A stretch of 64,000 nt of DNA from CAZDET01 sp964504335 (GCA_964504335.1 CAZDET010000014.1:1-64000); one strand, 5' to 3'; counted from the first letter of the stretch, positions 52,871-61,483 are shown. Notes: generated by a model from the sequence alone, not told the origin. Made by a program: numbers and translations.

Positions 52871-54121
52871 TTCGGCGGGCACTTCCTGCCTGGGGAGGTA
52901 GACCAACTCGGAGCAATTGCTCTCGCGGAAAATACGCCTGGCCTGTTCCTGGAGGCCTTCAACGGTTACTGCCCGATAGAGCTCTACTTCCTGATTGATT
53001 AGCTCCGGATTGCCCATCAATTCGAAGAAGGCCAGGTTGATAGCTTTAGTCAGGACGTTCATTTCGCTGAACAGCAGGGTCGATTCGACCTTGTTTTTTA
53101 CCTTTTGTAACTCCGAATCGGCAACGGGCAGGTCTTGCAGCAATTGCAACTCCTGCCAGATGGCGGCCCGCGCCTGCTCGATGGAGACGCCCTTACCCGG
53201 TTTTCCTTCAATAATGATTAAACCCGGGTCCAGGTAGCCGGAGACGTAGCAATCGATTTGGTCGAACAGTTCCCGTTCTTTGAGCAGTCGCTGGTAGAGG
53301 CGCGCTGATCGGCCATTGGCCAGCACATCGGATATCAGATCGACGGTGTAAAAGGTGGTATCCGCTCGCCCGGGCATGTGAAAGGCGAGATAGAGTGCCT
53401 TATTCGGGACGTTGGTTTCGAGAGTACGTTGCTGGGGGAATTGTTGCGGAGGCTCGATCACCCGGTTGTTGGGGAGGTGCGAGCCGGCGGGAATATCCTC
53501 AAACCACTTCCGGGCGAGTTCGAGACCCCGTTGGGGCGAGAGGTTGCCGGCCAGCACCAGGATGGCATTGTTGGGCCGGTAAAAGCGCTCGTAAAATGCG
53601 CGAACGTCCTCCAGGTTGGCCTCTTCGATGTGTTGGGGGATCTTCCCGATTGTGGGCCACCGGTAGGGATGTTGTTTATAGGCCAGGTCGGACAAGTGGT
53701 GCCAGGTATCGCCGTAGGGTTGGTTGAGACAGGTCTCCTTAAATTCCTCCACAACAACCCGGCGCTGCACGTCGAGCACTTCTTCGCTAATCAGCAGGTG
53801 TTGCATGCGATCGCTTTCCAGCCAAAGTGCTACTTCCACATTTTCGGCGGGGAGGAGTTCGTAGAAATTGGTCAAGTCATTGTTCGTGAATGCATTGTTT
53901 TCCCCTCCGGCCCGTTGGATGGGGGCGTCGAAGTCGGGCGCGTGTTTGGAGCCGCCAAACATCAGGTGTTCGAATAGATGGGCAAACCCGGTACTGTCGG
54001 GCGACTCGTCGCGGGAGCCCACATTGTAGAGTAGGTTGACGGCGACCATCGGGGTGCTGTTGTCTTCGTGCACGATTACTCGGAGTCCGTTATCTAGGGT
54101 ATATCGCTGAAATCCGATCAA
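52853..54121 (-). CDS. M16 family zinc peptidase
   Basis: A 422-residue peptidase of the pitrilysin/insulinase family with the inverted zinc motif HLFEH (48-52) and the downstream Glu in EEF. The frame is open to 54523, but the extra part has no family similarity and overlaps the divergent gene. TTG 54121 fits the family start (FQRYTLDNGLRVIVHED). No signal peptide is seen with this start. The single two-domain length fits the M16B group. Confidence 0.85.
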   Translation of the reverse strand: MIGFQRYTLDNGLRVIVHEDNSTPMVAVNLLYNVGSRDESPDSTGFAHLFEHLMFGGSKHAPDFDAPIQRAGGENNAFTNNDLTNFYELLPAENVEVALWLESDRMQHLLISEEVLDVQRRVVVEEFKETCLNQPYGDTWHHLSDLAYKQHPYRWPTIGKIPQHIEEANLEDVRAFYERFYRPNNAILVLAGNLSPQRGLELARKWFEDIPAGSHLPNNRVIEPPQQFPQQRTLETNVPNKALYLAFHMPGRADTTFYTVDLISDVLANGRSARLYQRLLKERELFDQIDCYVSGYLDPGLIIIEGKPGKGVSIEQARAAIWQELQLLQDLPVADSELQKVKNKVESTLLFSEMNVLTKAINLAFFELMGNPELINQEVELYRAVTVEGLQEQARRIFRESNCSELVYLPRQEVPAELVVRK

Positions 54122-54202
54122 TGTGAGCGTGTTTATTATCAGGTTAGAAATCGCCGCTTTTTGTAGCCACCAATGTAAAACAGAATTGCATCTAATCGGT
54201 TG

Positions 54203-54688
54203 ATGAGCGGTCATGTCAAAACAGCTTCGCCCCCACCCGGATGGCTTTGGTTCGTCCTTTCCGTTGTAGCTAGCTGTGGAGGCCCCGGGATGGAGGTGCG
54301 CGGGGAGTTGCAATGGATTGAGTTGCATACGAACGACGGCTGGACGCTCAGCGTAGACGCTCGGGGAGGCGGCAGTATGTGGTATGGTCCACAGGCTAGA
54401 AGCCGGGCTGATTTTCCGGCAAATACCTTCGATTTTCAGCAAATGCGCACCAAGCTGACGGCTTGCAAAGAAGGCTATCAGGCCGGAGCTGCGGCCGTTG
54501 TTCGCATCTACAGCACGGATCACGCGCTGATTCTACACCGCTGCACCCACGATAGCCTGTTGGCCCGTCGGTGGCTGCATCTTGCCTACGAAGCGCTATC
54601 CGGACGGGCGGAGCCCACGGTGGCGCACCAACAATTACATCGAGCCTGGCGCAATTATCCGCCTTTGTGGTTAGGGGTAGAGGAGTGA
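54203..54688 (+). CDS. Predicted small lipoprotein, uncharacterised
   Basis: A 161-residue protein (ATG 54203, TTG 54200 also possible). The N-terminal hydrophobic stretch ends in a lipobox-like VASC, so lipidation is likely. The rest has no recognised domain; Trp and Cys residues are frequent. It is divergent from the M16 gene and lies 56 bases before the mutase gene. Confidence 0.65.
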   Translation: MSGHVKTASPPPGWLWFVLSVVASCGGPGMEVRGELQWIELHTNDGWTLSVDARGGGSMWYGPQARSRADFPANTFDFQQMRTKLTACKEGYQAGAAAVVRIYSTDHALILHRCTHDSLLARRWLHLAYEALSGRAEPTVAHQQLHRAWRNYPPLWLGVEE

Positions 54689-54744
54689 AACTTTAGTATT
54701 TTAGCAATCCAAGCAAATCTAAAGAAGCAACAACGGCCCACCGT

Positions 54745-56892
54745 ATGCAATACCCCAATTTCACCAACCGGGCGCTCCGTCGGGATTTACCCAATCTGCT
54801 GCCAGGTACGGCTCCCGCTGTGCACGAAACCCCGGAAGGCATTTCCCTTCCGTCCCTCTTCGATCATCAGGCGATTGCCGATTTTGATCATCTCAACTAC
54901 GCGGCGGGGATTCCCCCGTTTTTGCGTGGTCCTTATTCCTCCATGTACACGGTGCGGCCGTGGACGATCCGCCAGTACGCCGGGTTTTCAACCGCGGAAG
55001 AAAGTAACGCCTTTTACCGGCGCAACCTCGCCCAGGGACAGAAGGGCCTGTCGGTGGCCTTCGATCTGGCTACCCACCGCGGATACGATAGCGACCACGA
55101 ACGCGTACGCGGAGATGTCGGCAAAGCCGGAGTCGCCGTGGATTCGGTGGAAGACATGAAGATTTTGTTCGATCAGATTCCACTGGACCGCATGTCGGTA
55201 TCGATGACGATGAACGGGGCCGTCATCCCCGTCATGGCCTTTTACATCGTAGCAGCCGAGGAACAAGGTGTGGGGCAAGAGCAACTTAGCGGAACCATCC
55301 AGAATGACATTCTAAAGGAATTCATGGTTCGCAATACCTACATTTATCCTCCGCAACCAAGTATGCGGCTCATCACGGATATTTTCGCCTACACGGCTCA
55401 GCACATGCCCCGCTTCAATTCCATTAGTGTGAGTGGTTACCACATGCACGAGGCCGGCGCGCCGGCCGATCTGGAGCTGGCTTACACCCTGGCGGATGGC
55501 CTCGAATACTTGCGGGCCGGGTTGCGCGGCGGGTTGAAAATTGATGATTTTGCCCCCCGCATTTCCTTTTTCTGGGCCATCGGCATGCAGCACTTCATGG
55601 AGATTGCCAAACTGCGCGCCGGCCGTTATTTGTGGGCGGAGATCGTCCGCCAATTCGATCCGACGAATCCAAAAAGTATGGCGCTGCGCACCCACTGCCA
55701 GACATCGGGGTATAGCCTGACCGAGCAAGATCCTTTTAACAATATTGCCCGGACCTGCATCGAAGCGGCAGCAGCCGTATTCGGCGGCACGCAATCGCTC
55801 CATACCAATTCGCTGGATGAGGCGATTGCCCTACCCACTGATTTCAGTGCCAAAATTGCGCGAGATACCCAATTGTTTTTGCAGCGCGAAGCCGACATGA
55901 CGCAGGCGGTTGACCCCTGGGGAGGCTCTTATTACGTCGAGTATTTGACGGGAAAACTGATCGAGCGCGCCCGGGTACACATGGACGAAGTAGAGCAATT
56001 GGGAGGAATGGCCAAGGCAATCGAAAAAGGCCTACCAAAATTGCGGATCGAAGAGGCGGCAGCGCGCAAGCAAGCCCGAATCGACGCCGGGCGCGAGCAG
56101 ATTGTCGGCGTCAATGTGTTCGAAACCGCCGATGCTCCGGATATCGATATCCTGGAAGTCGATAACTCCGCCGTCCGGGAGGCACAAATCCGGCGCCTGG
56201 CTGCGGTCAAGTCGAGTCGTGACCAGGCGGCGGTAGAGGCTATACTTGCGGCGATACAACAGAGCGCGAAAACGGGAAGCGGCAACCTGTTGGCGCTCGC
56301 CGTGGAAGCGGCGCGCCGACGGGCCACACTTGGCGAGATTAGCCTCGCTATGGAGAACGTATTCGGAAGGTTTCAGGGAGCCAATCAATTGGTGAGTGGC
56401 GTCTACGCCGGGGAGCTGAAACAGGACGCTGTCTTTTTGCGGGTACGGGAGATGACAGACCGGTTTGCGGAAATGGAGGGCCGTCGCCCCCGAATCATGA
56501 TTGCCAAACTCGGACAGGATGGGCACGATCGGGGGGCCAAAGTAATTGCTACCAGCTTTGCCGACCTGGGGTTCGACGTCGACGTAGGGCCGTTGTTCCA
56601 GACGCCCGCCGAAGCAGCGCGGCAGGCTACCGAAAACGATGTACATATACTGGGAGTATCGAGCCTGGCCGCCGGGCACAAGACGCTGGTGCCGGAAACC
56701 CTGGAAGAATTGGCCAAATTGGGGCGAGAAGATATTCTGGTGGTCGTAGGAGGGGTCATTCCCCACCAGGACTACGAATTTTTGTACGAGCGGGGCGTGG
56801 CGGGTATCTTTGGCCCAGGAACCAAAATTGCGAAAGCCGCGGAAGGAATTCTGTCGCTGCTCATGGATGATCAGCCAGCGACTTCCTCCTAA
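54745..56892 (+). CDS. mutB: Methylmalonyl-CoA mutase, large subunit
   Basis: A B12-dependent mutase of 715 residues interconverting methylmalonyl-CoA and succinyl-CoA. The N-terminal barrel (about 20-560) carries the substrate region TVRPWTIRQYAGFSTAEESN and SVSGYHMHEAGA. The C-terminal domain (about 580-710) binds cobalamin through QDGHDRGA, with D592, H594 and G597 forming DxHxxG. No small subunit, MeaB or epimerase gene is adjacent. It may be the homodimeric type or its partner lies elsewhere. Confidence 0.96.
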   Translation: MQYPNFTNRALRRDLPNLLPGTAPAVHETPEGISLPSLFDHQAIADFDHLNYAAGIPPFLRGPYSSMYTVRPWTIRQYAGFSTAEESNAFYRRNLAQGQKGLSVAFDLATHRGYDSDHERVRGDVGKAGVAVDSVEDMKILFDQIPLDRMSVSMTMNGAVIPVMAFYIVAAEEQGVGQEQLSGTIQNDILKEFMVRNTYIYPPQPSMRLITDIFAYTAQHMPRFNSISVSGYHMHEAGAPADLELAYTLADGLEYLRAGLRGGLKIDDFAPRISFFWAIGMQHFMEIAKLRAGRYLWAEIVRQFDPTNPKSMALRTHCQTSGYSLTEQDPFNNIARTCIEAAAAVFGGTQSLHTNSLDEAIALPTDFSAKIARDTQLFLQREADMTQAVDPWGGSYYVEYLTGKLIERARVHMDEVEQLGGMAKAIEKGLPKLRIEEAAARKQARIDAGREQIVGVNVFETADAPDIDILEVDNSAVREAQIRRLAAVKSSRDQAAVEAILAAIQQSAKTGSGNLLALAVEAARRRATLGEISLAMENVFGRFQGANQLVSGVYAGELKQDAVFLRVREMTDRFAEMEGRRPRIMIAKLGQDGHDRGAKVIATSFADLGFDVDVGPLFQTPAEAARQATENDVHILGVSSLAAGHKTLVPETLEELAKLGREDILVVVGGVIPHQDYEFLYERGVAGIFGPGTKIAKAAEGILSLLMDDQPATSS

Positions 56893-56953
56893 CGGCTTCC
56901 AGCTTTCAGGATGGGTGTTTGTATATCAGTCAATCCAGGGAATACGCTTTCAA

Positions 56954-57739
56954 CTATGCTGCCGGTCGTTTGATTCGGCGGACAATTTCCGGGTCTACCT
57001 GAGGGGCGAACAGGTTGCCTTCGCGCCGGTCATCGACCAGCTCTACCTGCATTTGGGCGGCCAGCTCTTTGGCAATTTTACCCATCGCCTGAGCGTAGCT
57101 GATGTGCTTGCCCTGCCCGGCAAAGTGATCTAAAATGGCGATGCGGATCAGCTCGTTAGGATCCCATAGGCCGATTAAGTCGCGCAGACTGGCTCGCTCG
57201 GAGGGGTGCTTCTTGAGGTTGGTCAACTTCTTGCGTAGGTCTTCCTTCTTGTATCCAAGCAACTGAGTACGATACTGATTCCAGTAATCGCCATCACTGT
57301 GGCGTTGGTAGAACACCTGCTTGTGAAACTCCTCTGCTGCCAGCCGGCAGGAACGAAAGCTCATCGCTTTAATCAACTCGACCAACGACAGCACGTCCTG
57401 ATAGGAAATGGCCTCCGGCCGGTCGGCATCCTCTTCCTCCAAGGAGAGATAGCGCGCCACCCGCAGCTTTACCTTGGACCGGCTCGCCAGTGCAATGAGC
57501 TTGGCCAACTCAGTAGACAGGTAGTAATCGGCCAGTAAACTGTCCGCCTGCTTGGGGCATTTGGCATAGTCCTTCATGCCCTGCGGCCGCCGAATGGTAT
57601 CGTGAAACTCATAAACGTCCTGCAACCAACGACGCACATTCGTCGGGTAGTGGTGATCCGTCAGTTGAAGTGCCCGATGCAATTCTGTACTGCGAACCAC
57701 TTTTGTACCTTTTTTGCTTACGTATACGGGTAGTTCCAT
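56954..57739 (-). CDS. AntA/B antirepressor-like protein
   Basis: A 261-residue protein; the start is ATG 57739 because a clear AAGGAG lies 6 bases upstream (rare in this window) and the TTG at 57745 is poor. Residues about 8-100 resemble the AntA/B phage antirepressor domain: VVRSTELHRALQL, NVRRWLQDVYEF and LSTELAKLIALASRSKVKLRVARYL. The rest is helical and unassigned. No phage genes lie nearby. Two palindromes overlap its promoter, so self-regulation is likely. Confidence 0.7.
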   Translation of the reverse strand: MELPVYVSKKGTKVVRSTELHRALQLTDHHYPTNVRRWLQDVYEFHDTIRRPQGMKDYAKCPKQADSLLADYYLSTELAKLIALASRSKVKLRVARYLSLEEEDADRPEAISYQDVLSLVELIKAMSFRSCRLAAEEFHKQVFYQRHSDGDYWNQYRTQLLGYKKEDLRKKLTNLKKHPSERASLRDLIGLWDPNELIRIAILDHFAGQGKHISYAQAMGKIAKELAAQMQVELVDDRREGNLFAPQVDPEIVRRIKRPAA

Positions 57740-57766
57740 AATCAACTCCTTTTCAGATCATTGATA

Positions 57767-57797
57767 CAAACATAGTTTATTTGTTTTAAAACATCAA
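57767..57797 (-). promoter_or_regulatory. Promoter of the AntA/B-like gene
   Basis: On the minus strand TTG (57795-57797), 20 bases, and TATGTTTG (57767-57774) form an almost ideal Bacteroidota promoter. The -33 TTG lies in the 5-base spacer between the two palindromes. Confidence 0.6.
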
Positions 57798-57811
57798 GTT
57801 TTAAAACAAAT
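57779..57811. promoter_or_regulatory. Double palindromic operator
   Basis: GTTTTAAAAC, itself a palindrome, occurs at 57783-57792 and again at 57798-57807. Together they form a perfect inverted repeat with 14-bp arms (57779-57792 and 57798-57811) and a 5-base spacer. One copy lies between the -33 and -7 elements and the other just upstream of -33, an ideal repressor layout. Confidence 0.65.
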
Positions 57812-57872
57812 TTTGGCATTAATTAATATTGATTTAGCAAACGAGTGCGATAAGATGGCTGATTAGTAGGGG

Positions 57873-59045
57873 TTAAGTAGTGGAGTCGACATAAAACAAA
57901 TCGGAGGAAATTCGATCGGCTAATAGCTTTCCCGACTTGTTTAAACAAAATGTTTGGCCTTGTTGCTGGATATGTCCGGTGTCACTGTATTGATTAACTT
58001 CCTGTAAGAAGTGCCGTTCGAAGCAGGAGCCGATTGCTCGGATATCGGGCAGATGGCACCCCCAGGTAGTCCGCAGGCGAGTCATGACGTATTCGTTGTA
58101 GCGGTCGGCCGGGCTGAGGATTTCGGTATCGAACCAGGAAGTTAGTGAGGTAGGGCCATTCAGGGCGTTGAGATAGGCGCTATTGTTGGCCACATTCCAA
58201 CGGCGGCGTTGATTGCCGTCGAAGCTGTGTGCCGACGGGCCGATGCCCAGGTAGGGCTGGCCAAACCAGTAGTTGGTGTTGTGCCGACTGTAGGTGCCCG
58301 AACGGGCGAAGTTGCTGATCTCGTAGTGCTCGTAGCCGGCCTCGGCCAGCGCTTCCATTAAATACAGGAATTGCTGCGCGGTCTGGCCGTCGTCGACATC
58401 GGGTTGTTTGCCGGTGCGAACGAAGTGATGGAGGGCTGTACGTGGCTCGACGGTCAGGGCGTAGCAGGAAAGATGAGGGACCTCAAAGGACGTGGCCAGG
58501 CGGATATTTTCGGCCCACTGGCGGTCGTCCATCGTCGGGGTACCGTAGATGAGGTCGATGGTCAGGGCCTCGAAATCGAAGCGGCGCGCCCGGTCGATGC
58601 AGTGGAGCGCTTCGCGGGCGGAATGCGCGCGGTTCATAAATTGCAGATCGGCTTCGGAAAACGATTGAATACCGATGCTCAGCCGGTTGATCGGCAATCG
58701 GCGAAAAGCAGCCAGCTGCTGGTCGGTGAGATCGTCGGGGTTGGCCTCCAGGGTAATCTCGGCACCGGGCTGCACGGTAAACAGCTCGAACAATGTGGTG
58801 AAGAGGCGTTCGAAATCCGACTCGGGCAATAGTGAAGGCGTTCCGCCTCCGAAATAAATACTGGCAATCTCGTAGCTGTTCAGTTCGTGCTGCCGCAGGT
58901 GCAATTCCCGAATCAGCGCTTCAGTCATTTCCGCCCGCCGCTGAAGCCCCGTGCTGAAGTGAAAATTGCAGTAGTGGCAGGCTTGTTTGCAAAAGGGGAT
59001 GTGCAGATAAATGCCGGCAGTACCGGTTGATGGCTCCATGATCAT
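57873..59045 (-). CDS. hemW: Radical SAM heme chaperone HemW
   Basis: A 390-residue radical SAM protein. The iron-sulfur cysteines are C19, C23 and C26 (in FCKQACHYC). HFSTG and GGGTPSLL follow. The C-terminal HemN domain (about 300-380) is present. The motif is the HemW type (CxxxCxxC followed by x-F), and it lacks the N-terminal extension of true coproporphyrinogen dehydrogenase. It inserts heme into respiratory enzymes. ATG 59039 is an alternative start. Confidence 0.9.
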   Translation of the reverse strand: MIMEPSTGTAGIYLHIPFCKQACHYCNFHFSTGLQRRAEMTEALIRELHLRQHELNSYEIASIYFGGGTPSLLPESDFERLFTTLFELFTVQPGAEITLEANPDDLTDQQLAAFRRLPINRLSIGIQSFSEADLQFMNRAHSAREALHCIDRARRFDFEALTIDLIYGTPTMDDRQWAENIRLATSFEVPHLSCYALTVEPRTALHHFVRTGKQPDVDDGQTAQQFLYLMEALAEAGYEHYEISNFARSGTYSRHNTNYWFGQPYLGIGPSAHSFDGNQRRRWNVANNSAYLNALNGPTSLTSWFDTEILSPADRYNEYVMTRLRTTWGCHLPDIRAIGSCFERHFLQEVNQYSDTGHIQQQGQTFCLNKSGKLLADRISSDLFYVDSTT

Positions 59046-59126
59046 TAGCGATAATATCCGGGTACCGAAGTACCATTAAAGGAAGCAACATCCGGTACGG
59101 GGCATCAGTTGCTACCACTTGCTTTG

Positions 59127-59780
59127 TCAGGAGGCTACGTTTTCCAGCGATTCGAAGAAACCGTCGAGTTGATCGAAGCTTTTGAACCCTACCTTTTCTT
59201 CGTCGCCTCCCTGCACGGCGAAGCCGTAGGGGTGGAATAGATCCAGGGCTTCCGATGCGGAACGGGGGCGAAAGTCCATATCGATCAGAATGGGGTAGTT
59301 GGCGCACCATTCTTCCAGATGCACTGCCTGCACTGCGGCCGCTTCCAAATCGCGGTACGTCAACCCGCCTTTCGAGAAATTGAGAAGCACGGCTTCTACC
59401 AGCCCCTGGCGGCTTTGAAGGAAGTCGGTTATGGCCTCGGGGCTGGCGGAAGGGTCGACCACGTATTCTTGCAGCACGGGCGCGGCGGCTGCGATGTCGA
59501 CCAGGGTCTCGGGCTGGGCGAAGGGGCCCACCTGCACGGCGTCTAGCGCGTGCGCGCGGACGGCCGCGCGTATTTCCTCGGCCGTAGAGGTGTAAAACTC
59601 GCCGGTAATGCGGGGCCCGTCGATCCATTCGCGGATGGCGGCCAGGGCGGTGGGATCGATAAAATGATCCTGACCGGGCTCGAGTTGGAAACCCATCCAT
59701 TCGACGTGCCACGCCGCGAAGTAACGGGCGTCTGTCAGATGGGTTATACTGCTGGCCTTTATCTTTGTCGGTAGTAGCAT
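59127..59780 (-). CDS. TrpF-like protein lacking the catalytic cysteine
   Basis: A 217-residue protein resembling phosphoribosylanthranilate isomerase. The N-terminus IKASSITHLTDARYFAAW aligns with the KICGIT motif of TrpF, but the catalytic Cys is replaced (KASS). Later VQVG and VQGGDEEKVGFKSFDQL match the VQLHG and SSGVE-KD regions. No other trp genes lie nearby, so it is probably a paralogue with another or no isomerase activity. It is divergent from the alkyltransferase-like gene, 24 bases apart. Confidence 0.72.
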   Translation of the reverse strand: MLLPTKIKASSITHLTDARYFAAWHVEWMGFQLEPGQDHFIDPTALAAIREWIDGPRITGEFYTSTAEEIRAAVRAHALDAVQVGPFAQPETLVDIAAAAPVLQEYVVDPSASPEAITDFLQSRQGLVEAVLLNFSKGGLTYRDLEAAAVQAVHLEEWCANYPILIDMDFRPRSASEALDLFHPYGFAVQGGDEEKVGFKSFDQLDGFFESLENVAS

Positions 59781-59804
59781 ATTCAGTTACTTCAACAACG
59801 GAGT

Positions 59805-60134
59805 ATGAAAGAGGTTCCTCCTTATTACGAAGACGTGTACGACGTGGTGCGTTCCATCCCACCCGGGCGGGTAAGTACCTACGGCGCGATTGCCGATTTC
59901 CTGACCCTCGGCTCCGCCCGGATGGTCGGGTGGGCGCTTTTTCGGGGGGTGCTGGCACCCGATGTTCCGGCGCACCGCGTGGTAAATCGCAAGGGCGAAC
60001 TCAGCGGCCGTGTCCATTTTCCAACCCCTACGGCGATGCAGGATCGATTGGAAGCAGAAGGGGTAGCCATAGAAAACGACCGCGTACGCGATTTCAAAAC
60101 ACGCTTCTGGTCGCCGACGGAGCTGTTGGGATAG
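59805..60134 (+). CDS. Alkyltransferase-like protein (MGMT family without the acceptor Cys)
   Basis: A 109-residue DNA-binding protein of the Ogt/MGMT group. VYDVVRSIPPGRVSTYGAIA is the recognition-helix region and VPAHRVVN corresponds to the PCHR active site with Cys replaced by Ala. Such proteins (ATL, Atl1) bind O6-alkylguanine and pass it to nucleotide excision repair rather than removing the group themselves. Its stop codon lies at the edge of an octamer array that leads to tsaB. Confidence 0.9.
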   Translation: MKEVPPYYEDVYDVVRSIPPGRVSTYGAIADFLTLGSARMVGWALFRGVLAPDVPAHRVVNRKGELSGRVHFPTPTAMQDRLEAEGVAIENDRVRDFKTRFWSPTELLG

Positions 60135-60188
60135 GTGGCGAGGTGGTGAGACCAAAGTACCAAAAGACTGAAGTACCAAAGTACCATG
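60133..60188 (+). repeat. Two-theme octamer array, seven units
   Basis: Units AGGTGGCG, AGGTGGTG, AGACCAAA, GTACCAAA, AGACTGAA, GTACCAAA and GTACCATG run in one 8-base register from the stop codon of the previous gene to 4 bases before tsaB. The first two match the array at 26473 and the others match those at 7741 and 9398. Confidence 0.85.
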
Positions 60189-60192
60189 ACAT

Positions 60193-60882
60193 ATGGCTAG
60201 ATTACTACTGCTCGAGACGGCAACGGGCGTTTGTTCGGTAGGGGTAGGGGAGCACGGGCGATTGATTGGAGTGAGGACGGCTCCGGATACCTACCGCCAC
60301 GGGGCGCAACTCACGTTGCTGATAGAGTCGGTGCTGGCGGAGCCAGGTTGGGAGATGGAGCAATTGGACGCGGTGGTGGTCAGTGCTGGTCCGGGATCTT
60401 ACACGAGCTTGCGGGTGGGAGCAGCAACGGCCAAGGGAATTTGCTACGCATTGAGCAAGCCGCTGATTGCCGTCGATACGCTCGAATCGCTGGCGCGCGC
60501 AGCAGAGCGGGCGACCGACGGAGCGAATGATTTGTACATTCCGATGATCGACGCCCGACGAATGGAAGTTTACCTGGCTCTCTTTGCCCGAGGGGGAAAG
60601 CGCCTGGTGCCGGATCGCGCAGAAATAATAAATGGTACAAATTTTGATGGGTGGAAGGCACCCGATCGATCACTCATTCTGTGTGGCGACGGAGCGGCAA
60701 AATGCGAGTCTGTGTTGAACGGCCCTCCATTTCGGTATCGGACGGAAATTGTTTGTTCGGCTGCGAATTTACTCCCGATGGCGACGGAAAAATGGAAGTT
60801 CGGCCAATTCGAAAACTTGATTTCTTTCGAACCCAATTACCTTAAACCTCCGAATGTTACAAAACCCAAATCCCGTCTATAA
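60193..60882 (+). CDS. tsaB: Threonylcarbamoyl-adenosine synthesis subunit TsaB
   Basis: A 229-residue ASKHA-fold protein that pairs with TsaD for the t6A modification of tRNA. The N-terminus LLLLETATGVCSVGV, SAGPGSYTSLRVG and IAVDTLESLA are typical. It lacks metal-binding residues, as expected for this subunit. The C-terminus has a long tail ending in a basic stretch. It stands alone after the octamer array. Confidence 0.93.
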   Translation: MARLLLLETATGVCSVGVGEHGRLIGVRTAPDTYRHGAQLTLLIESVLAEPGWEMEQLDAVVVSAGPGSYTSLRVGAATAKGICYALSKPLIAVDTLESLARAAERATDGANDLYIPMIDARRMEVYLALFARGGKRLVPDRAEIINGTNFDGWKAPDRSLILCGDGAAKCESVLNGPPFRYRTEIVCSAANLLPMATEKWKFGQFENLISFEPNYLKPPNVTKPKSRL

Positions 60883-61042
60883 ATGATTAAAACAAGTTAA
60901 TTGAAGTATATTTACCGCTAAAAATTATTTATTTTTGCTTATCTATCAGTCGTTTTATCTAAAACGCGGGCCTAGCCTTATCTACTTCTCACGATTTCAA
61001 CACAGTGCTTACAATCCGAATTCAACTGAGAACTGACTAACT

Positions 61043-61381
61043 ATGGGAAAGACAAAAAATGAACGAGTAACCCTCAAGCAAGGGGATGATGATATCCTGC
61101 TCGACTACTCCGAGTTGCGCAAGGCTGTGTTAGTGCTTCGGGCGATCAATCACAAACTGCGCCAGCGCATTGTCAATCTATTGGAGGAAAATGAGAGTAT
61201 GACCGTGACGGATATTTACGTACAGTTGCGGTTGGAGCAATCCGTGGCTTCCCAGCACCTCGCTATCCTCAGACGGGCGGGCATCGTGGTTCCGCGGCGC
61301 GATGGCAAGTACATTTACTATTCGCTTGATAAGGATCGACTCGCTCAAATTGCTCAGTTGATTGAAGATTTAGCTCCCTAA
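61043..61381 (+). CDS. ArsR-like winged-helix regulator 1
   Basis: A 112-residue winged-helix protein. The recognition region is LEQSVASQHLAILRRAG, followed by the wing RRDGKYIYYSL. It contains no cysteine, so the classic ArsR metal site is absent and sensing must differ. It is a tandem paralogue of the gene at 61742. The 161-base AT-rich gap before it holds a possible -7 TATTTTTG (60930-60937) without a good -33. Confidence 0.85.
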   Translation: MGKTKNERVTLKQGDDDILLDYSELRKAVLVLRAINHKLRQRIVNLLEENESMTVTDIYVQLRLEQSVASQHLAILRRAGIVVPRRDGKYIYYSLDKDRLAQIAQLIEDLAP

Positions 61382-61417
61382 ACAACGACGCTAGTCGATT
61401 GTACCATCAATGCGCTC

Positions 61418-61436
61418 CTCGCCGTTCTCTGGCGAG
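61418..61436 (+). terminator. Short hairpin after ArsR 1
   Basis: CTCGCC and GGCGAG pair around a 7-base loop. Only TTCC follows, so it is a weak terminator at best. Confidence 0.35.
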
Positions 61437-61483
61437 TTCCTACCGCTTGTTGGTTATTTTTGTACAAAATCGTAGTGTTTTTT

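Noticed and set aside
52853..54523. Long version of the M16 peptidase frame beginning at 54523
   Set aside because: The extra 134 residues have no family similarity and lie opposite the lipoprotein gene at 54203-54688. TTG 54121 fits the family start.
56954..57811. Prophage remnant around the AntA/B-like gene
   Set aside because: No integrase, structural phage gene, att-like repeats or tRNA insertion site are nearby; flanks are metabolic genes.
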